Program-made: the position numbers and the translations under genes | Notes under the pieces: model-generated | Database searches by the model: none | What the model saw: only the letters and a program-made list of their open reading frames with translations | What the model was told of the DNA's origin: nothing | In this document: one piece after another, positions 1 through 8,860 of the stretch | Layout of the letters: each line of letters begins with the position of its first letter | Position numbering within the stretch: the first letter of the stretch is position 1 | NCBI GenBank assembly: GCA_031424145.1 | Contig: JANPGV010000177.1 | Coordinates: 1-60,775, forward strand | Length of the DNA stretch: 60,775 nucleotides | Source: JAENVT01 sp031424145 | GTDB taxonomy: Bacteria; Actinomycetota; Acidimicrobiia; Acidimicrobiales; Ilumatobacteraceae | Direction of reading: 5' to 3'

Positions 1-321
1 CAACGACGAACCAAGCTGCAGCAGCACCTCGCGGAGCAACGTCGTCTTGCCGGCACCAGGTGACGACATCAGATTGATGACATGCACGTTGGCGTCGTAG
101 AAGTCGTTTCGATTGGCCTCAGCGGTGCGGTCGTTCTCGCCGAGGATCTTCTCGAGCACCTCGACGCGCAGCCCACCGGTCTGGTAGCCGCTGTGGTCAC
201 CGACGCCGTGGTCGTGGTTGGCCTGCTCGTGGTCGTGCTCGTGATCGGCATGGTCGTGATCGTGATCGGCGTCGTCGTGCGAGTGGCCTGTGCCGTCGGC
301 GTGGTAATGGAAGCGTCCCAT
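1..321 (-). CDS. hypB: Hydrogenase nickel-insertion GTPase HypB (partial, 3' end outside window)
   Basis: Only the first 107 codons are in the window. The N-terminus is a His/Asp-rich nickel-binding stretch (about residues 5-45, many HD and HDH repeats), followed by a linker and a P-loop of the form SSPGAGKTT near residue 95, which is the HypB G1 motif. HypB is the GTPase that, with HypA, loads nickel into the hydrogenase large subunit. The ATG is preceded by GGAG. It lies 61 bases downstream of an HxlR regulator on the same strand and about 7.4 kb from hypD, so it is separated from the rest of the hydrogenase locus. Confidence 0.93.
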   Translation of the reverse strand, partial: MGRFHYHADGTGHSHDDADHDHDHADHEHDHEQANHDHGVGDHSGYQTGGLRVEVLEKILGENDRTAEANRNDFYDANVHVINLMSSPGAGKTTLLREVLLQLGSSL

Positions 322-382
322 GGATGGTCTCCGATCGCTGACCGAACGCTACCGCGGATTGGGTGCCGAATCAGCTGGCTGC

Positions 383-1048
383 TCAGCGGACGGGCTTGGC
401 CATCCGCAGCACGAACTGGTCGAGAAAGATTCGTCGGGATGCGGAGTCCCCGGTGAGCCGGCCGACGAGTGGGTCGCCGGTCTGACGAGCGCTGACGAGG
501 TCGGCGGTGGCCACCCGCAACGTGACTTCGGGATCGCCGTTCGGCTGTTCAACGCGCATGCCATCGAGATCGAGCACGAGGTCGACCGTGGCCGTGTCAT
601 GACCGCGCGACGTGATCAACCGTGCCCGGAGCTTCTTCTCCGGTCTGCGTCGCCACGGCGCGAGCAGTGAAAACACGATTCGTTCTGCATCGAGTGGCTC
701 GCTCGATTCGCCCGACAAGTACCGAACGCCGAATCGGGCCATCGACCGCAGGACAGGCTCGACGCGGCGTCCTTCCTGGGACAGGCTGTACACGCTGCGC
801 GCCGCCGGCGGCGGCAGCTCGACTGTGGTGACGAGGCCCATCGCCTGGAGTGAACGGAGGCGTTCGGTCAACAGGTTTGGAGCGATCCCGACGAGGGCGG
901 CGCGCAGGTCGGTGAACCGACGGTCACCCATGGAGAGCTCTCGCAACAGCAGCAAGGTCCACCGGTCGCCGACAAGATCGAGGCCGGCAGCGATCGGGCA
1001 GTACTGCCCGTAGGTGCGTTCCGAGATTTCGGACTTCTTGGTTGCCAT
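383..1048 (-). CDS. HxlR-family winged-helix regulator with C-terminal SCP2-like domain
   Basis: The first 110 residues form an HxlR-type winged helix (CPIAAGLDLVGDRWTLLLLR, then the LTERLRSLQ recognition region). The C-terminal ~100 residues resemble the SCP2/sterol-carrier-like ligand domain often attached to actinobacterial HxlR proteins. I chose the ATG that has GGAG 8 bases upstream; an in-frame TTG five codons earlier is less likely. It is divergent from an MFS exporter across an AT-rich palindrome, which suggests it controls that exporter and itself. hypB lies just downstream and may be co-transcribed. The ligand is unknown. Confidence 0.85.
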   Translation of the reverse strand: MATKKSEISERTYGQYCPIAAGLDLVGDRWTLLLLRELSMGDRRFTDLRAALVGIAPNLLTERLRSLQAMGLVTTVELPPPAARSVYSLSQEGRRVEPVLRSMARFGVRYLSGESSEPLDAERIVFSLLAPWRRRPEKKLRARLITSRGHDTATVDLVLDLDGMRVEQPNGDPEVTLRVATADLVSARQTGDPLVGRLTGDSASRRIFLDQFVLRMAKPVR

Positions 1049-1053
1049 ATGAG

Positions 1054-1091
1054 TTGACTCCAATGTACAGTCGATTAGTATAAATAATCAA
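1054..1091. promoter_or_regulatory. Divergent promoter with palindrome GATTA-N7-TAATC
   Basis: This 87-base gap is markedly AT-rich compared with its surroundings. A plus-strand promoter (TTGACT, 16 bases, TAGTAT) faces the MFS gene. The inverted repeat GATTA-N7-TAATC (1073-1089) covers its -10 box and overlaps a possible minus-strand -35 TTGATT (1086-1091) for the HxlR gene. It is a plausible HxlR operator; this is inferred from position and symmetry only. Confidence 0.5.
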
Positions 1092-1135
1092 CTAGTCGCT
1101 CTCTATTCTATACCGATCTGTACCGAGGTGCCGCG

Positions 1136-2593
1136 ATGCAACTGACCAATACCGAGCCCAAGAATCCAGAGAGGGAGACCCCGGATAACAAGAACGGGAC
1201 CACGCCTCGTAACCCATGGGTGGTGCTGGCCAGCACCAGCCTCGCCGTGTTCGCGGTGTTCCTCGACACGACCATCTTGTTCGTGGCCTTCCCTTCGATC
1301 AGCGCCACCTTCGCCTCCACTGCACCATCATCGCTGTCCTGGATCCTCAACGCGTACACCATCGTGTTCGCAGCTCTCCTGATCCCCGCCGGGCGATTGG
1401 CGGACCGCATGGGTCGGCGGCGAACCTTCCTCACAGCCGCAGTGGTGTTCACGATTGCGTCGATGCTCTGTGGTCTCGCACCGACCGTGATCTTCCTCGT
1501 CGGCGCACGCATCCTGCAAGCTGTCGCCGCCGCGGCGTTGGTGCCGGCCTCGCTGGCACTGGTGCTGCAGACATTCCCGCACCACAAGATCCCGGTTGCC
1601 GTTGCCATCTGGGGAGCCGTCGGCGCGGTGGCCGGTGCCGCGGGGCCGACGTTGGGTGCGCTCGTGATCGAGAACCTCGGTTGGCGGTGGGCGTTCTACA
1701 TCAACCTCCCGGTCGGCATCGCCAGCTTCGTCATCGGACGGCGCGTGCTTCCCGAGTGGCGTGAGAAGAACCCGGGACGCCTACCCGATCGGATCAGCGT
1801 CGCACTGCTCACTGCGGGCCTCGCCCTCGCCGCCTACGGAATCGTTCAGACGAACGACTGGGGTTGGACGAGCACCCGCTTCACGGCGTGCGAGGTCGTC
1901 GCGGTGGTGCTCATCGCGCTGTTCGTGCGGCGTAGTCGCGACGTGGCGAACCCTGTGCTCGACCTCACACTGTTCGAATCGCGATCCTTCAAATGGGCCA
2001 ACGCGGCGTTGCTGATCTACGCGGTGGGCTTCTCGGCGATGTTCCTCGGCAACGTCTTGTTCCTCACCGCCGTGTGGCACTACACCATCCTGCGAGCCGG
2101 CATGGCGATCTCGGTCGGCCCGCTGATCGTGGCCGCGACCGCACCGCTGTTCGGCAAGTTGGCAGGACGCGTCGGACAACGCCGATTGCTGATCCCCGGT
2201 GGGCTCGTGTGGGGCCTCAGCGGCCTCCTCCTGGTCAACAGGGTCACGCTGCAGCCGGACTACGTCGGTCACTACCTTCCGTCGGTCATCCTCAGCGGTC
2301 TGGGTGTCGCGCTGTGCCTGCCGCAACTCTCGTCCGCAGCAGTGCAGGGGTTGCCCCCCGACCGTTTCGGGTCAGGCGCGGCAGTCAGCCAGGCAGTGCG
2401 CAACCTCGGCGCGACACTCGGCGTAGCTGCCGCCGTTGCCTTCACCGCCGGCCTCACCGGGGCCGACGCTCTCGACGGCTTTCACCATGTGTGGTGGCTG
2501 CTCGTGCTCAGCGGCGTCGCCGTATCCGTGCTGGCGTCACGACTGCCCCGACGCGTCGCTGATCGCGTCGTCCTTGCCGAGGCCCACGCGTGA
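1136..2593 (+). CDS. MFS multidrug/solute exporter, DHA2 (14-TM) type
   Basis: A 485-aa hydrophobic protein with about 14 predicted membrane spans. It carries the MFS loop motif GRLADRMGRRR between TM2 and TM3 and a DHA2-like layout with proton-antiporter features in TM5 (GAVAGAAGPTLGALV). DHA2 proteins export drugs or small organic compounds using the proton gradient. The start ATG follows a divergent promoter region shared with an HxlR regulator, the usual arrangement for a locally controlled exporter. The last codons overlap the next gene (GTGA), so the thioesterase is translationally coupled. The substrate cannot be told from sequence. Confidence 0.9.
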   Translation: MQLTNTEPKNPERETPDNKNGTTPRNPWVVLASTSLAVFAVFLDTTILFVAFPSISATFASTAPSSLSWILNAYTIVFAALLIPAGRLADRMGRRRTFLTAAVVFTIASMLCGLAPTVIFLVGARILQAVAAAALVPASLALVLQTFPHHKIPVAVAIWGAVGAVAGAAGPTLGALVIENLGWRWAFYINLPVGIASFVIGRRVLPEWREKNPGRLPDRISVALLTAGLALAAYGIVQTNDWGWTSTRFTACEVVAVVLIALFVRRSRDVANPVLDLTLFESRSFKWANAALLIYAVGFSAMFLGNVLFLTAVWHYTILRAGMAISVGPLIVAATAPLFGKLAGRVGQRRLLIPGGLVWGLSGLLLVNRVTLQPDYVGHYLPSVILSGLGVALCLPQLSSAAVQGLPPDRFGSGAAVSQAVRNLGATLGVAAAVAFTAGLTGADALDGFHHVWWLLVLSGVAVSVLASRLPRRVADRVVLAEAHA

Positions 2594-3405
2594 GCGTGCA
2601 GACGTCCACCGTTTTCGACTCGACGACCGCCCTCGTGCGCGACCCGGAGATCGCCGGTCGGTTCTCGGCGCGCCTCGACGACGCCTGGTCGTCGCTCATC
2701 GGCATGCACGGCGGCTACCTCACGGCCATTGCGATCAAGGCTGCACAGATCGTCGCCGAGGACCGCCCTATCCGAACCGTCAGCACCGTCTTCCTTCGCC
2801 CCGGATCTGTCGGACCAGCGGTCGTCGATGTCGAAGTCGTTCGGCGCGGTCGATCGATCAGCAACCTCACCGTCACGTTGTCGAACGGATCGAGGCCGGT
2901 GCTGGTCAGTCAGGTCGTTGCTGCCGATTCGAGCGACGGCACCTCTTGGGACGCCACCGGAGCGATCGACATCCCACCGTTCGAACGTTGCGTTCCCATC
3001 GAGCCGCCGCCGGGTATCGGCCACTTCGAGCACGGCGTCGCTGTCTTGGATCCTGCGGACCTGCCCTTCAGCCATGGCCCGCGGGCTCGCGTCGCTGGTT
3101 ACATGCGTCCTCGCGAACGGCGCCCTATCGACGCCTCATGGCTCGGAATGGTGCTGGACTGGTTCCCTCCCGCTTCGTTCACGCGGGTCGACCCGCCGAC
3201 CGGCGGAGTCAGCCTCAGCTACACGATCCACCTGCATCGCACCCTGCCGTTGCTGGATGCCGACGAGTGGCTCGGCGGTCTCTTTCACGTCGACATCAGC
3301 GCATCCGGGATCGCTCTGGAGAAGGGGTTGATCACCGGTCCCGACGGCAGCATCCTCGCCGAGTCCTTCCACACTCGCTGGACCGCGGCGCCACGCGTGT
3401 CGTAG
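2590..3405 (+). CDS. TesB-like acyl-CoA thioesterase family protein
   Basis: A 271-aa double-hotdog protein. The N-terminal half has the pattern of thioesterase-superfamily TesB-like proteins (GMHGGYLTAIAIKAA, then TVSTVFLRPGSVGPA), and the second hotdog covers roughly residues 140-265. These enzymes hydrolyse acyl-CoA esters in the cytoplasm. The GTG start overlaps the stop of the MFS exporter, so the two form an operon; it may act on a CoA-linked compound handled with the exporter (inference). Specificity is unknown. Confidence 0.8.
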   Translation: MSVQTSTVFDSTTALVRDPEIAGRFSARLDDAWSSLIGMHGGYLTAIAIKAAQIVAEDRPIRTVSTVFLRPGSVGPAVVDVEVVRRGRSISNLTVTLSNGSRPVLVSQVVAADSSDGTSWDATGAIDIPPFERCVPIEPPPGIGHFEHGVAVLDPADLPFSHGPRARVAGYMRPRERRPIDASWLGMVLDWFPPASFTRVDPPTGGVSLSYTIHLHRTLPLLDADEWLGGLFHVDISASGIALEKGLITGPDGSILAESFHTRWTAAPRVS

Positions 3406-3411
3406 TCCCGG

Positions 3412-4290
3412 CTATTGAGCAGGCGCGCAGACGACGAGTGAACGGGGGTGGATCTCGAACTCGAGCTTCTTCGCCTTGCCCTTGACCCCGCCATCGAGCT
3501 CGAAGCGACGCTTCTTATCGAACGTGACCGTAACAGCGGTCCCTTCACTGATCTCGCTCTTGCTCGACGACTCCTGCTTGCGCAACGCTGCTGTGACGAC
3601 CAGGCTGGCCCATTCACGCATGCCGACCGCCGTGAAAACAGCAACATGCAATCGCCCGTCTGTCGCGGAAGCGTCGGGGAACGCTTTGAGCCCGGCCTTC
3701 AGCGACCCCGTGTTGCCCACGAGGACGCAACTGGCCGGGCCGTCGTAGAAGTCGTTGCCGTCGACCGTCACCTTGGCTTCGAACATCTTGCGCTCGCGTG
3801 CTTTGCGGACGGCCGCGCCGACGTAGGCAAGCGTTCCGAGCTTCTCCTTGCTCTCCTCCGCGTCGCTGAGCATCGCCACGTCGAATCCGACTCCGGCCAT
3901 CACGTTGAACGTCTGGCCGTTGCACACTGCCGTATCGATGCTGCGCCGATCACCGTGCAGGATCACATCGACGATCTCATCGATGTCGGTCGGGAGTTCC
4001 AATCCGCTTGCGAAGAGGTTGGCGGTGCCGCTCGGCACGACGGCCAACGCCACAGACGTACCGACCAGTGCTTCCGAAACAGCGCGCACGCTGCCATCAC
4101 CACCACAGACGACCACCGTGGTGGCGCCGCGCTTGACGGCTTTCTTCGCGGCTGGCTTGGACTCAGATCCCTTCGTGACGTTGACCCACTCGACGTCCTC
4201 GAAGCCGGCTGCGGCCAGCGAGCTGCGCAATCTTCTGGCGTCTTTCTTGACGAGCTTCTCGGTGTTGGCCACCACAGCGATTTTCGACAT
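3412..4290 (-). CDS. Diacylglycerol kinase-like lipid kinase (DAGK catalytic family)
   Basis: A 292-aa protein with the DAGK/NAD-kinase-like fold. The nucleotide-binding GGDGS motif lies at about residues 83-87, followed by PSGTANLFA (the conserved PxGTxNxxA pattern) near 106. The C-terminal half is the beta-sandwich domain. Family members phosphorylate diacylglycerol or related lipids. It is last in a run of minus-strand genes that includes two PAP2 lipid phosphatases, which carry out the reverse type of reaction. The 3' end is only a few bases from the convergent thioesterase gene. Substrate is not predictable. Confidence 0.85.
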   Translation of the reverse strand: MSKIAVVANTEKLVKKDARRLRSSLAAAGFEDVEWVNVTKGSESKPAAKKAVKRGATTVVVCGGDGSVRAVSEALVGTSVALAVVPSGTANLFASGLELPTDIDEIVDVILHGDRRSIDTAVCNGQTFNVMAGVGFDVAMLSDAEESKEKLGTLAYVGAAVRKARERKMFEAKVTVDGNDFYDGPASCVLVGNTGSLKAGLKAFPDASATDGRLHVAVFTAVGMREWASLVVTAALRKQESSSKSEISEGTAVTVTFDKKRRFELDGGVKGKAKKLEFEIHPRSLVVCAPAQ

Positions 4291-4345
4291 CAGTGCCTCC
4301 GGTTCCAGACACCGTTACCCGTTCGGAGTCACCTGCAAACCGCAG

Positions 4346-5092
4346 TTATGCGCTGAGCTCGGCGGCCGACCTTGCGCCGAGGCCGCGCAACCACGTAGCC
4401 ACCGCAGTGGCTTCGCTGCGTTCAGCCGTGTCGAGCGGCGTCAGGTCGTCCCAACCGACCCAATTGATGTCGGCGCCGCGAGCGAGCAAGAACTCGGCAA
4501 CGTCGCGATGCCCTCCGTGACACGCACCCCACAGGCATTCGTTCGTCTCCTCCGCAGTCGGGCGTGGCTCGACGTCGAAGTAGGCCTGGACCCGGTCGAG
4601 TAGTCCGAGAGCGGAGGATTCCCAGAGGCTCGTGTGTGCCCCTCGTTCGAGCAGGCGACGAGCAGCGTTCCATTGGCCAAAGGCTGTTGCATCGCTCATC
4701 GGTGTGCCGCCGCCGATCACGGCACCGCGGGCTTCGATGTTGGCGCCGGCATCCAACAGCGCATCGAGGACGGACACGTCGTCGCTACTGGCCGCCCAGT
4801 GCAGAGGCGTCTCGCTGTGGGGGCCGCAGAAGGTGGCGTTGACATCGGCGCCGGCGTCGACCAGGGCTGCGACACTTTCGGCACCATTGGGAAAGTTTCC
4901 CGGCCAGTCGGTCACGACGTGGAGCAGGGTGCGAGATATGCCCCGCTCGCGATCATTTGCGGAGGCCACGCCGGCCGTGGCCAACTCGGGTTGCTCGCTC
5001 AACAGTTGTTTCAGCGTGTTTACATCGCCCTCGTGCAAAGCCTTGATCGCGGCAGCTGCGAAGGGCTGATCCGTTCCGATGATCACGATCAA
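4346..5092 (-). CDS. Ankyrin-repeat protein
   Basis: About 248 aa made of ankyrin repeats: typical helices are seen at ALHEGDVNTLKQLLSE, AALVDAGADVNAT, TPLHWAASSDDVSVLDALLDAGANIEAR and AEFLLARGADINWVG. No signal peptide or enzymatic domain is visible. Ankyrin repeats mediate protein-protein contact, so the partner is unknown. The start is uncertain: TTG as given, or GTG six bases later. It lies 26 bases after a PAP2 gene and 55 before the lipid-kinase gene on the same strand. Confidence 0.82.
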   Translation of the reverse strand: MIVIIGTDQPFAAAAIKALHEGDVNTLKQLLSEQPELATAGVASANDRERGISRTLLHVVTDWPGNFPNGAESVAALVDAGADVNATFCGPHSETPLHWAASSDDVSVLDALLDAGANIEARGAVIGGGTPMSDATAFGQWNAARRLLERGAHTSLWESSALGLLDRVQAYFDVEPRPTAEETNECLWGACHGGHRDVAEFLLARGADINWVGWDDLTPLDTAERSEATAVATWLRGLGARSAAELSA

Positions 5093-5118
5093 AGTGTCGC
5101 GCGGTTCGCGCGCTGCTG

Positions 5119-6018
5119 CTACCGCGATGAGGCGCCGGTCGGCACCTTGGCAGTGGTGGAAGTCGTGCCCTGCGGATGGTCGCTGACCGGATCACCGAGA
5201 CGTTGGGCACGACCACCGAAGACGATGGCGACGAGCATGAACCATCCCCAGCCGAGGAACAGTCCACCGATGACGTCGCTGAGAAAGTGAACGCCGAGGA
5301 GCGCGCGGCTCGTCGCCACGGAGACGGCTATCAAAGCTGCGCCGGCGGCCAACATCGCTCGGACGACGCGGGGCCGATCTCGCCCCAACACGAGGGCGGC
5401 TGCCGACCACGCGGCGGCGGCGGCGGTCGTATGCCCGGAAGGAAACGAGTATCCATGAGCAACGACGAGATGCAGCACGTTGGGGCGATCACGACGGATG
5501 ATGAGCTTCAGCGCGTTGTTGAGCACCAGCTCGCCGACGCCGACAGCCACCACGAACACGAAGACTTCCCGGCTCCGGCGGCGAAGGTAGTCAGCAATTG
5601 CGACAGCCAGCAGCACGACGATCACCACGATCGTGCTTCCGAGCTGGGTGACCCACTTCAGAATTTTGACCGCCTGGGAGTGACCGTGGCGGGCGCCCCA
5701 TTCGGCTATCGATGTGTCGGCGTGGCCGAGCCACGAGTTCGTGTTGATCATGGCCAGCAGCAGGCCGAAGACGATTGCGACCGCGAAGATGATGATGAAG
5801 CTGACGGTCAGCAGGAACCCGCCTGCGGTCTTGCGGTCCATTCGTTGATGCAGGAACCTGGATACGCGGGGATGGCGCCAAATCGAGCGGCGAACTGCCT
5901 TCTCGGCGGCGGCAGGATCGACGGTGTCGGCCTCGATCCGACGACTTGCCGACATCGCGAAGGCGATCAGAGCTGCGGCCAGGCCGCACAGCAGCACGAC
6001 AAGAGGGAGACTGATCAT
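5119..6018 (-). CDS. PAP2-family membrane phosphatase
   Basis: A 299-aa membrane protein with several predicted spans and the three PAP2 signature blocks: RRDRPN, PSGHT, and SRxxLGVHxxSD. These make the acid phosphatase active site used on phosphatidic acid, prenyl diphosphates or similar substrates at the membrane face. The start ATG overlaps the stop of the preceding PAP2 gene (ATGA), so the two are a tandem, co-translated pair. Which lipid phosphate each uses is not evident. Confidence 0.87.
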   Translation of the reverse strand: MISLPLVVLLCGLAAALIAFAMSASRRIEADTVDPAAAEKAVRRSIWRHPRVSRFLHQRMDRKTAGGFLLTVSFIIIFAVAIVFGLLLAMINTNSWLGHADTSIAEWGARHGHSQAVKILKWVTQLGSTIVVIVVLLAVAIADYLRRRSREVFVFVVAVGVGELVLNNALKLIIRRDRPNVLHLVVAHGYSFPSGHTTAAAAAWSAAALVLGRDRPRVVRAMLAAGAALIAVSVATSRALLGVHFLSDVIGGLFLGWGWFMLVAIVFGGRAQRLGDPVSDHPQGTTSTTAKVPTGASSR

Positions 6019-6815
6019 CGCTGGATTGCGGGGGTCGCGCCTACGTGTTCAACTTCGGGTCCCTCGTCGTCGATCGACTCGATCGGCACGTGCTGACGTT
6101 CGGCAGCGCGACGAACGACGATGTACGAGGCGACGACCGATGTGCCACCGAGCAATGCTCCGAAGATGACGTCGGTCAGGAAGTGCATCCCTCGATAGAG
6201 GCGTGCCAGCGCTACACACAGGGGAAGGAGTGCGGCAATCGCGACGGCCAATGCCCTGATCCAGCGCCGGCGGGTGTGCCAGAAGATGACAATCACGATC
6301 GCCGAATAGGCCACGGCTGCACCGGTGTGTCCCGATGGAAAGCTGGAACCGACCGGCGATGTGTCGAGTTTTTCCACCTCAGGGCGGGGACGGCCGACGA
6401 TGGTGGTGATCGTGATGAAACAGAGCGCCTCGAGAATGAGCGGGACGACGACCATCAGTGGCTCCAACCATCGCTTCCAAACGATCAGCATCACGATTGC
6501 GACTACAGCAGTGACGACGATCTTGACCACAGTGTCGGAGAGCATGGAGCCGATGAAGGACAGGGAGTTCAACCGCGTTGTGCGCTGGCGGACGAACCAT
6601 TCCGACACCGATTGATCGGTGTGCACGATCCATGAGTTCTTCAACGGGTGGGTCAACAGTAAGCCGACCCCGACCCACACCGCCGTAATCGCTACATACA
6701 GTCCCGCAAGTGTCAACGCTTCGGGTTTACGGATGACCCACGTATCACGTAGACGCTGCTTCGGCATGGGGTCGGTGTGCCCGCGCCCTTCGTCCTCCAA
6801 ACGGGTGACGTTCAT
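6015..6815 (-). CDS. PAP2-family membrane phosphatase (second copy)
   Basis: A 266-aa membrane protein. PAP2 motifs are present: GRPRPE, PSGHTG, and ARLYRGMHFLTD. About six membrane spans are predicted. The start ATG overlaps the stop of the DUF1206 gene by four bases (ATGA), and its own stop overlaps the next PAP2 gene, so three genes are tightly coupled. The pair has diverged, especially in the N-terminal third, so these are not a recent duplication. Confidence 0.87.
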   Translation of the reverse strand: MNVTRLEDEGRGHTDPMPKQRLRDTWVIRKPEALTLAGLYVAITAVWVGVGLLLTHPLKNSWIVHTDQSVSEWFVRQRTTRLNSLSFIGSMLSDTVVKIVVTAVVAIVMLIVWKRWLEPLMVVVPLILEALCFITITTIVGRPRPEVEKLDTSPVGSSFPSGHTGAAVAYSAIVIVIFWHTRRRWIRALAVAIAALLPLCVALARLYRGMHFLTDVIFGALLGGTSVVASYIVVRRAAERQHVPIESIDDEGPEVEHVGATPAIQR

Positions 6816-7687
6816 GGTGCCTGCAGACGCCGGCGGTGGAAGGTGGCGAGGCAGAAGACGCCGTAGGCCGCAAACCCGATTCCGACGATGACGACAATGA
6901 GCAGTCCCCATGACTCCAGCACCATCCGGCGCAGCGCGCCGTCCAGGCCCGTTGCTTCGTTGGCGTCGTATCGGACGGCCGCGCGCACGAGGAAGAAGCC
7001 AACCAGGCTGAACCCGATGCCGCGCCCGATCTCGCCGATCGCGCCGAGACGCTCGATCCATTTCCTCCAACCGGGGGAGGCACCCGACATGTCGAGCTCG
7101 TCCTCGACGTCCATCTTGAACCCCTTCGACATGCGGTACAAGCCGACTGCGATGACGATGACGCCGACAGCGCCGACGAGCACCCGCCCGAAGCTATGGG
7201 CCATCAGGTTGGAGGAGATGTCGGTGACCTTCTTGTTGCCGTCGGGCGTCTTGGACGGTTGGCGGGCCAGCATGATGGCGCTGAATGCAAAGGTCGTATA
7301 CATGATCGCGCTGACGATGTAGCCGATGCGGTGGGCCATGGCCTTGGAGTCGGTGCCGCCGGGTAGCAGAGCCGAGATCACACGCCACGCCGCGTACAGC
7401 AGCATGCCGATCGCCAGCAACCACAACAGGACCGTGCCGCCACCGGATCCGGCAACGGTCTTGATCGCCCCGAGAGGGCTGGCCTCCTGATTGCCCGTCG
7501 ATGACGTGCTGTCAGTCCACCCGCCGGCTTTGGCAGCGATCGATAGAGCGAGGATGCCGGCAATGCAGTAAACCACGCCCTTCGCGAACCAACCGGCTCG
7601 ACCGATCTTCACAGCACCTGGGTGGTCAGCGGTGAGCTGGCCCATGGGATTGTGGATTGAATGCACGTCGTGACGGGTGGTCGACAT
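6812..7687 (-). CDS. DUF1206 membrane protein
   Basis: A 291-aa protein with six predicted membrane helices arranged as three similar two-helix units, each with a glycine-rich start such as GRAGWFAKGVVYCIAG, GRVLVGAVGVIVIAVG and GEIGRGIGFSLVGFF. This repeat pattern is characteristic of DUF1206. Function is not established. It follows hypD by 29 bases on the same strand and overlaps the first PAP2 gene (ATGA), so it may be read through from the hydrogenase operon. Confidence 0.82.
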   Translation of the reverse strand: MSTTRHDVHSIHNPMGQLTADHPGAVKIGRAGWFAKGVVYCIAGILALSIAAKAGGWTDSTSSTGNQEASPLGAIKTVAGSGGGTVLLWLLAIGMLLYAAWRVISALLPGGTDSKAMAHRIGYIVSAIMYTTFAFSAIMLARQPSKTPDGNKKVTDISSNLMAHSFGRVLVGAVGVIVIAVGLYRMSKGFKMDVEDELDMSGASPGWRKWIERLGAIGEIGRGIGFSLVGFFLVRAAVRYDANEATGLDGALRRMVLESWGLLIVVIVGIGFAAYGVFCLATFHRRRLQAP

Positions 7688-7716
7688 GACCGTGTAGTTC
7701 CCCCATATCGCCGAGT

Positions 7717-8853
7717 TCAAACGGCGGCGCGGGTCCGTCCCAACGTCACCGCAGCCTCGCGGTGCAGCCGGCCGAAGTTGTAATACGCCGCGCACGCGCC
7801 TTCCGAGGACACCATGCACGTCCCGATCGGTGTCTCCGGGGTACAAGCCGTTCCGAAGACCTTGCACTCCCAGGGTTTGATGACGCCTTTGAGCACCTCG
7901 CCGCACTGGCAGGCCTTTGGGTCGGCAACACGCACGCCTGGAACCTCGTACTTCAGTTCGGCGTCCCACTGCGCGAATTCGGGACGAAGCCGCAGCGCGC
8001 TCTGGGAGATGAAGCCCAGTCCACGCCACTCGAAGTGCGGCCGCAGCTCGAAGACCTCGGCCAGGATCTGCAGCGCCCGCGGGTTTCCTTCATCGCGCAC
8101 GACCCGCGCGTACTGGTTCTCCACCTCGCATCGACCCTGGCGGATCTGGGTGAGCAACATCACGATCGCCTGGAGGATGTCGAGGGGCTCGAAGCCTGCG
8201 GTGACCAGGGGCTTGCCGTACTTCTCGGGCACGAAACGGTAGGGGCGATTGCCAACGACCGTCGAGACATGTCCTGGGCCCAAGAAACCGTCGAGCCGCA
8301 GATCCGGCGATTCGAGGATGGCTTTGATCGGCGGCACGATCGTGACGTGGTTGGAGAAGACGTGGAAGTTGGGTACGCCGTCCGCTCGGGCTTTCAACAG
8401 CGTGATCGCGGTCGATGGCGCTGTGGTCTCGAAGCCGACCGCGAAGAACACGACGGAGCGTTCGGGATTCTCGACGGCGATCTGCAGGGCGTCGAGCGGC
8501 GAGTACACGAAGCGCACATCGGCACCGCGGGCTTTGGCCGCCAACAGGTTTCCGTGGCTGCCCGGGACGCGCATCATGTCGCCGAATGATGTGAAGATCA
8601 CGCCGGGGGTCTCGGCGATGGCGATGGCGTCGTCGACGCGGCCCATCGGGATCACGCACACAGGACAACCCGGGCCATGCACGAGCTCGACCTCTTCGGG
8701 TAGCACGTGCTCGATGCCGTGACGGTAGATCGTGTGGGTGTGGCCGCCGCACACCTCCATGAACTTGAAGTGATCCGTGCCGGCGAGGTCACCGATGCGC
8801 GAGACCAAGCGACGCGCAGCCACTGGATCGCGGTACTCGTCGACGAACTTCAC
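7717..8853 (-). CDS. hypD: Hydrogenase maturation Fe-S protein HypD
   Basis: 378 aa, full length for HypD, the scaffold on which the Fe(CN)2CO group is assembled with HypC. All family cysteine motifs are present: CGGHTHT near residue 36, GPGCPVCV near 68, and the C-terminal 4Fe-4S ligands in CQCGEVLKG, WECKVFGTAC and GTCMVSSEGAC. The GTG start lies 7 bases after hypC, as in most hyp operons. It is the last hydrogenase gene of the minus-strand structural operon before a membrane/lipid gene group. Confidence 0.97.
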   Translation of the reverse strand: MKFVDEYRDPVAARRLVSRIGDLAGTDHFKFMEVCGGHTHTIYRHGIEHVLPEEVELVHGPGCPVCVIPMGRVDDAIAIAETPGVIFTSFGDMMRVPGSHGNLLAAKARGADVRFVYSPLDALQIAVENPERSVVFFAVGFETTAPSTAITLLKARADGVPNFHVFSNHVTIVPPIKAILESPDLRLDGFLGPGHVSTVVGNRPYRFVPEKYGKPLVTAGFEPLDILQAIVMLLTQIRQGRCEVENQYARVVRDEGNPRALQILAEVFELRPHFEWRGLGFISQSALRLRPEFAQWDAELKYEVPGVRVADPKACQCGEVLKGVIKPWECKVFGTACTPETPIGTCMVSSEGACAAYYNFGRLHREAAVTLGRTRAAV

Positions 8854-8860
8854 GAAGCGC

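Noticed and set aside
69..251. Thr/Ser/Arg-rich minus-strand frame within hypB
   Set aside because: Out of frame with the clear HypB reading, which carries the His-rich tail and the P-loop.
5176..6096. 306-aa plus-strand frame rich in Asp, His and Gln opposite the PAP2 gene
   Set aside because: The PAP2 motifs on the minus strand are clear; this is a shadow frame.
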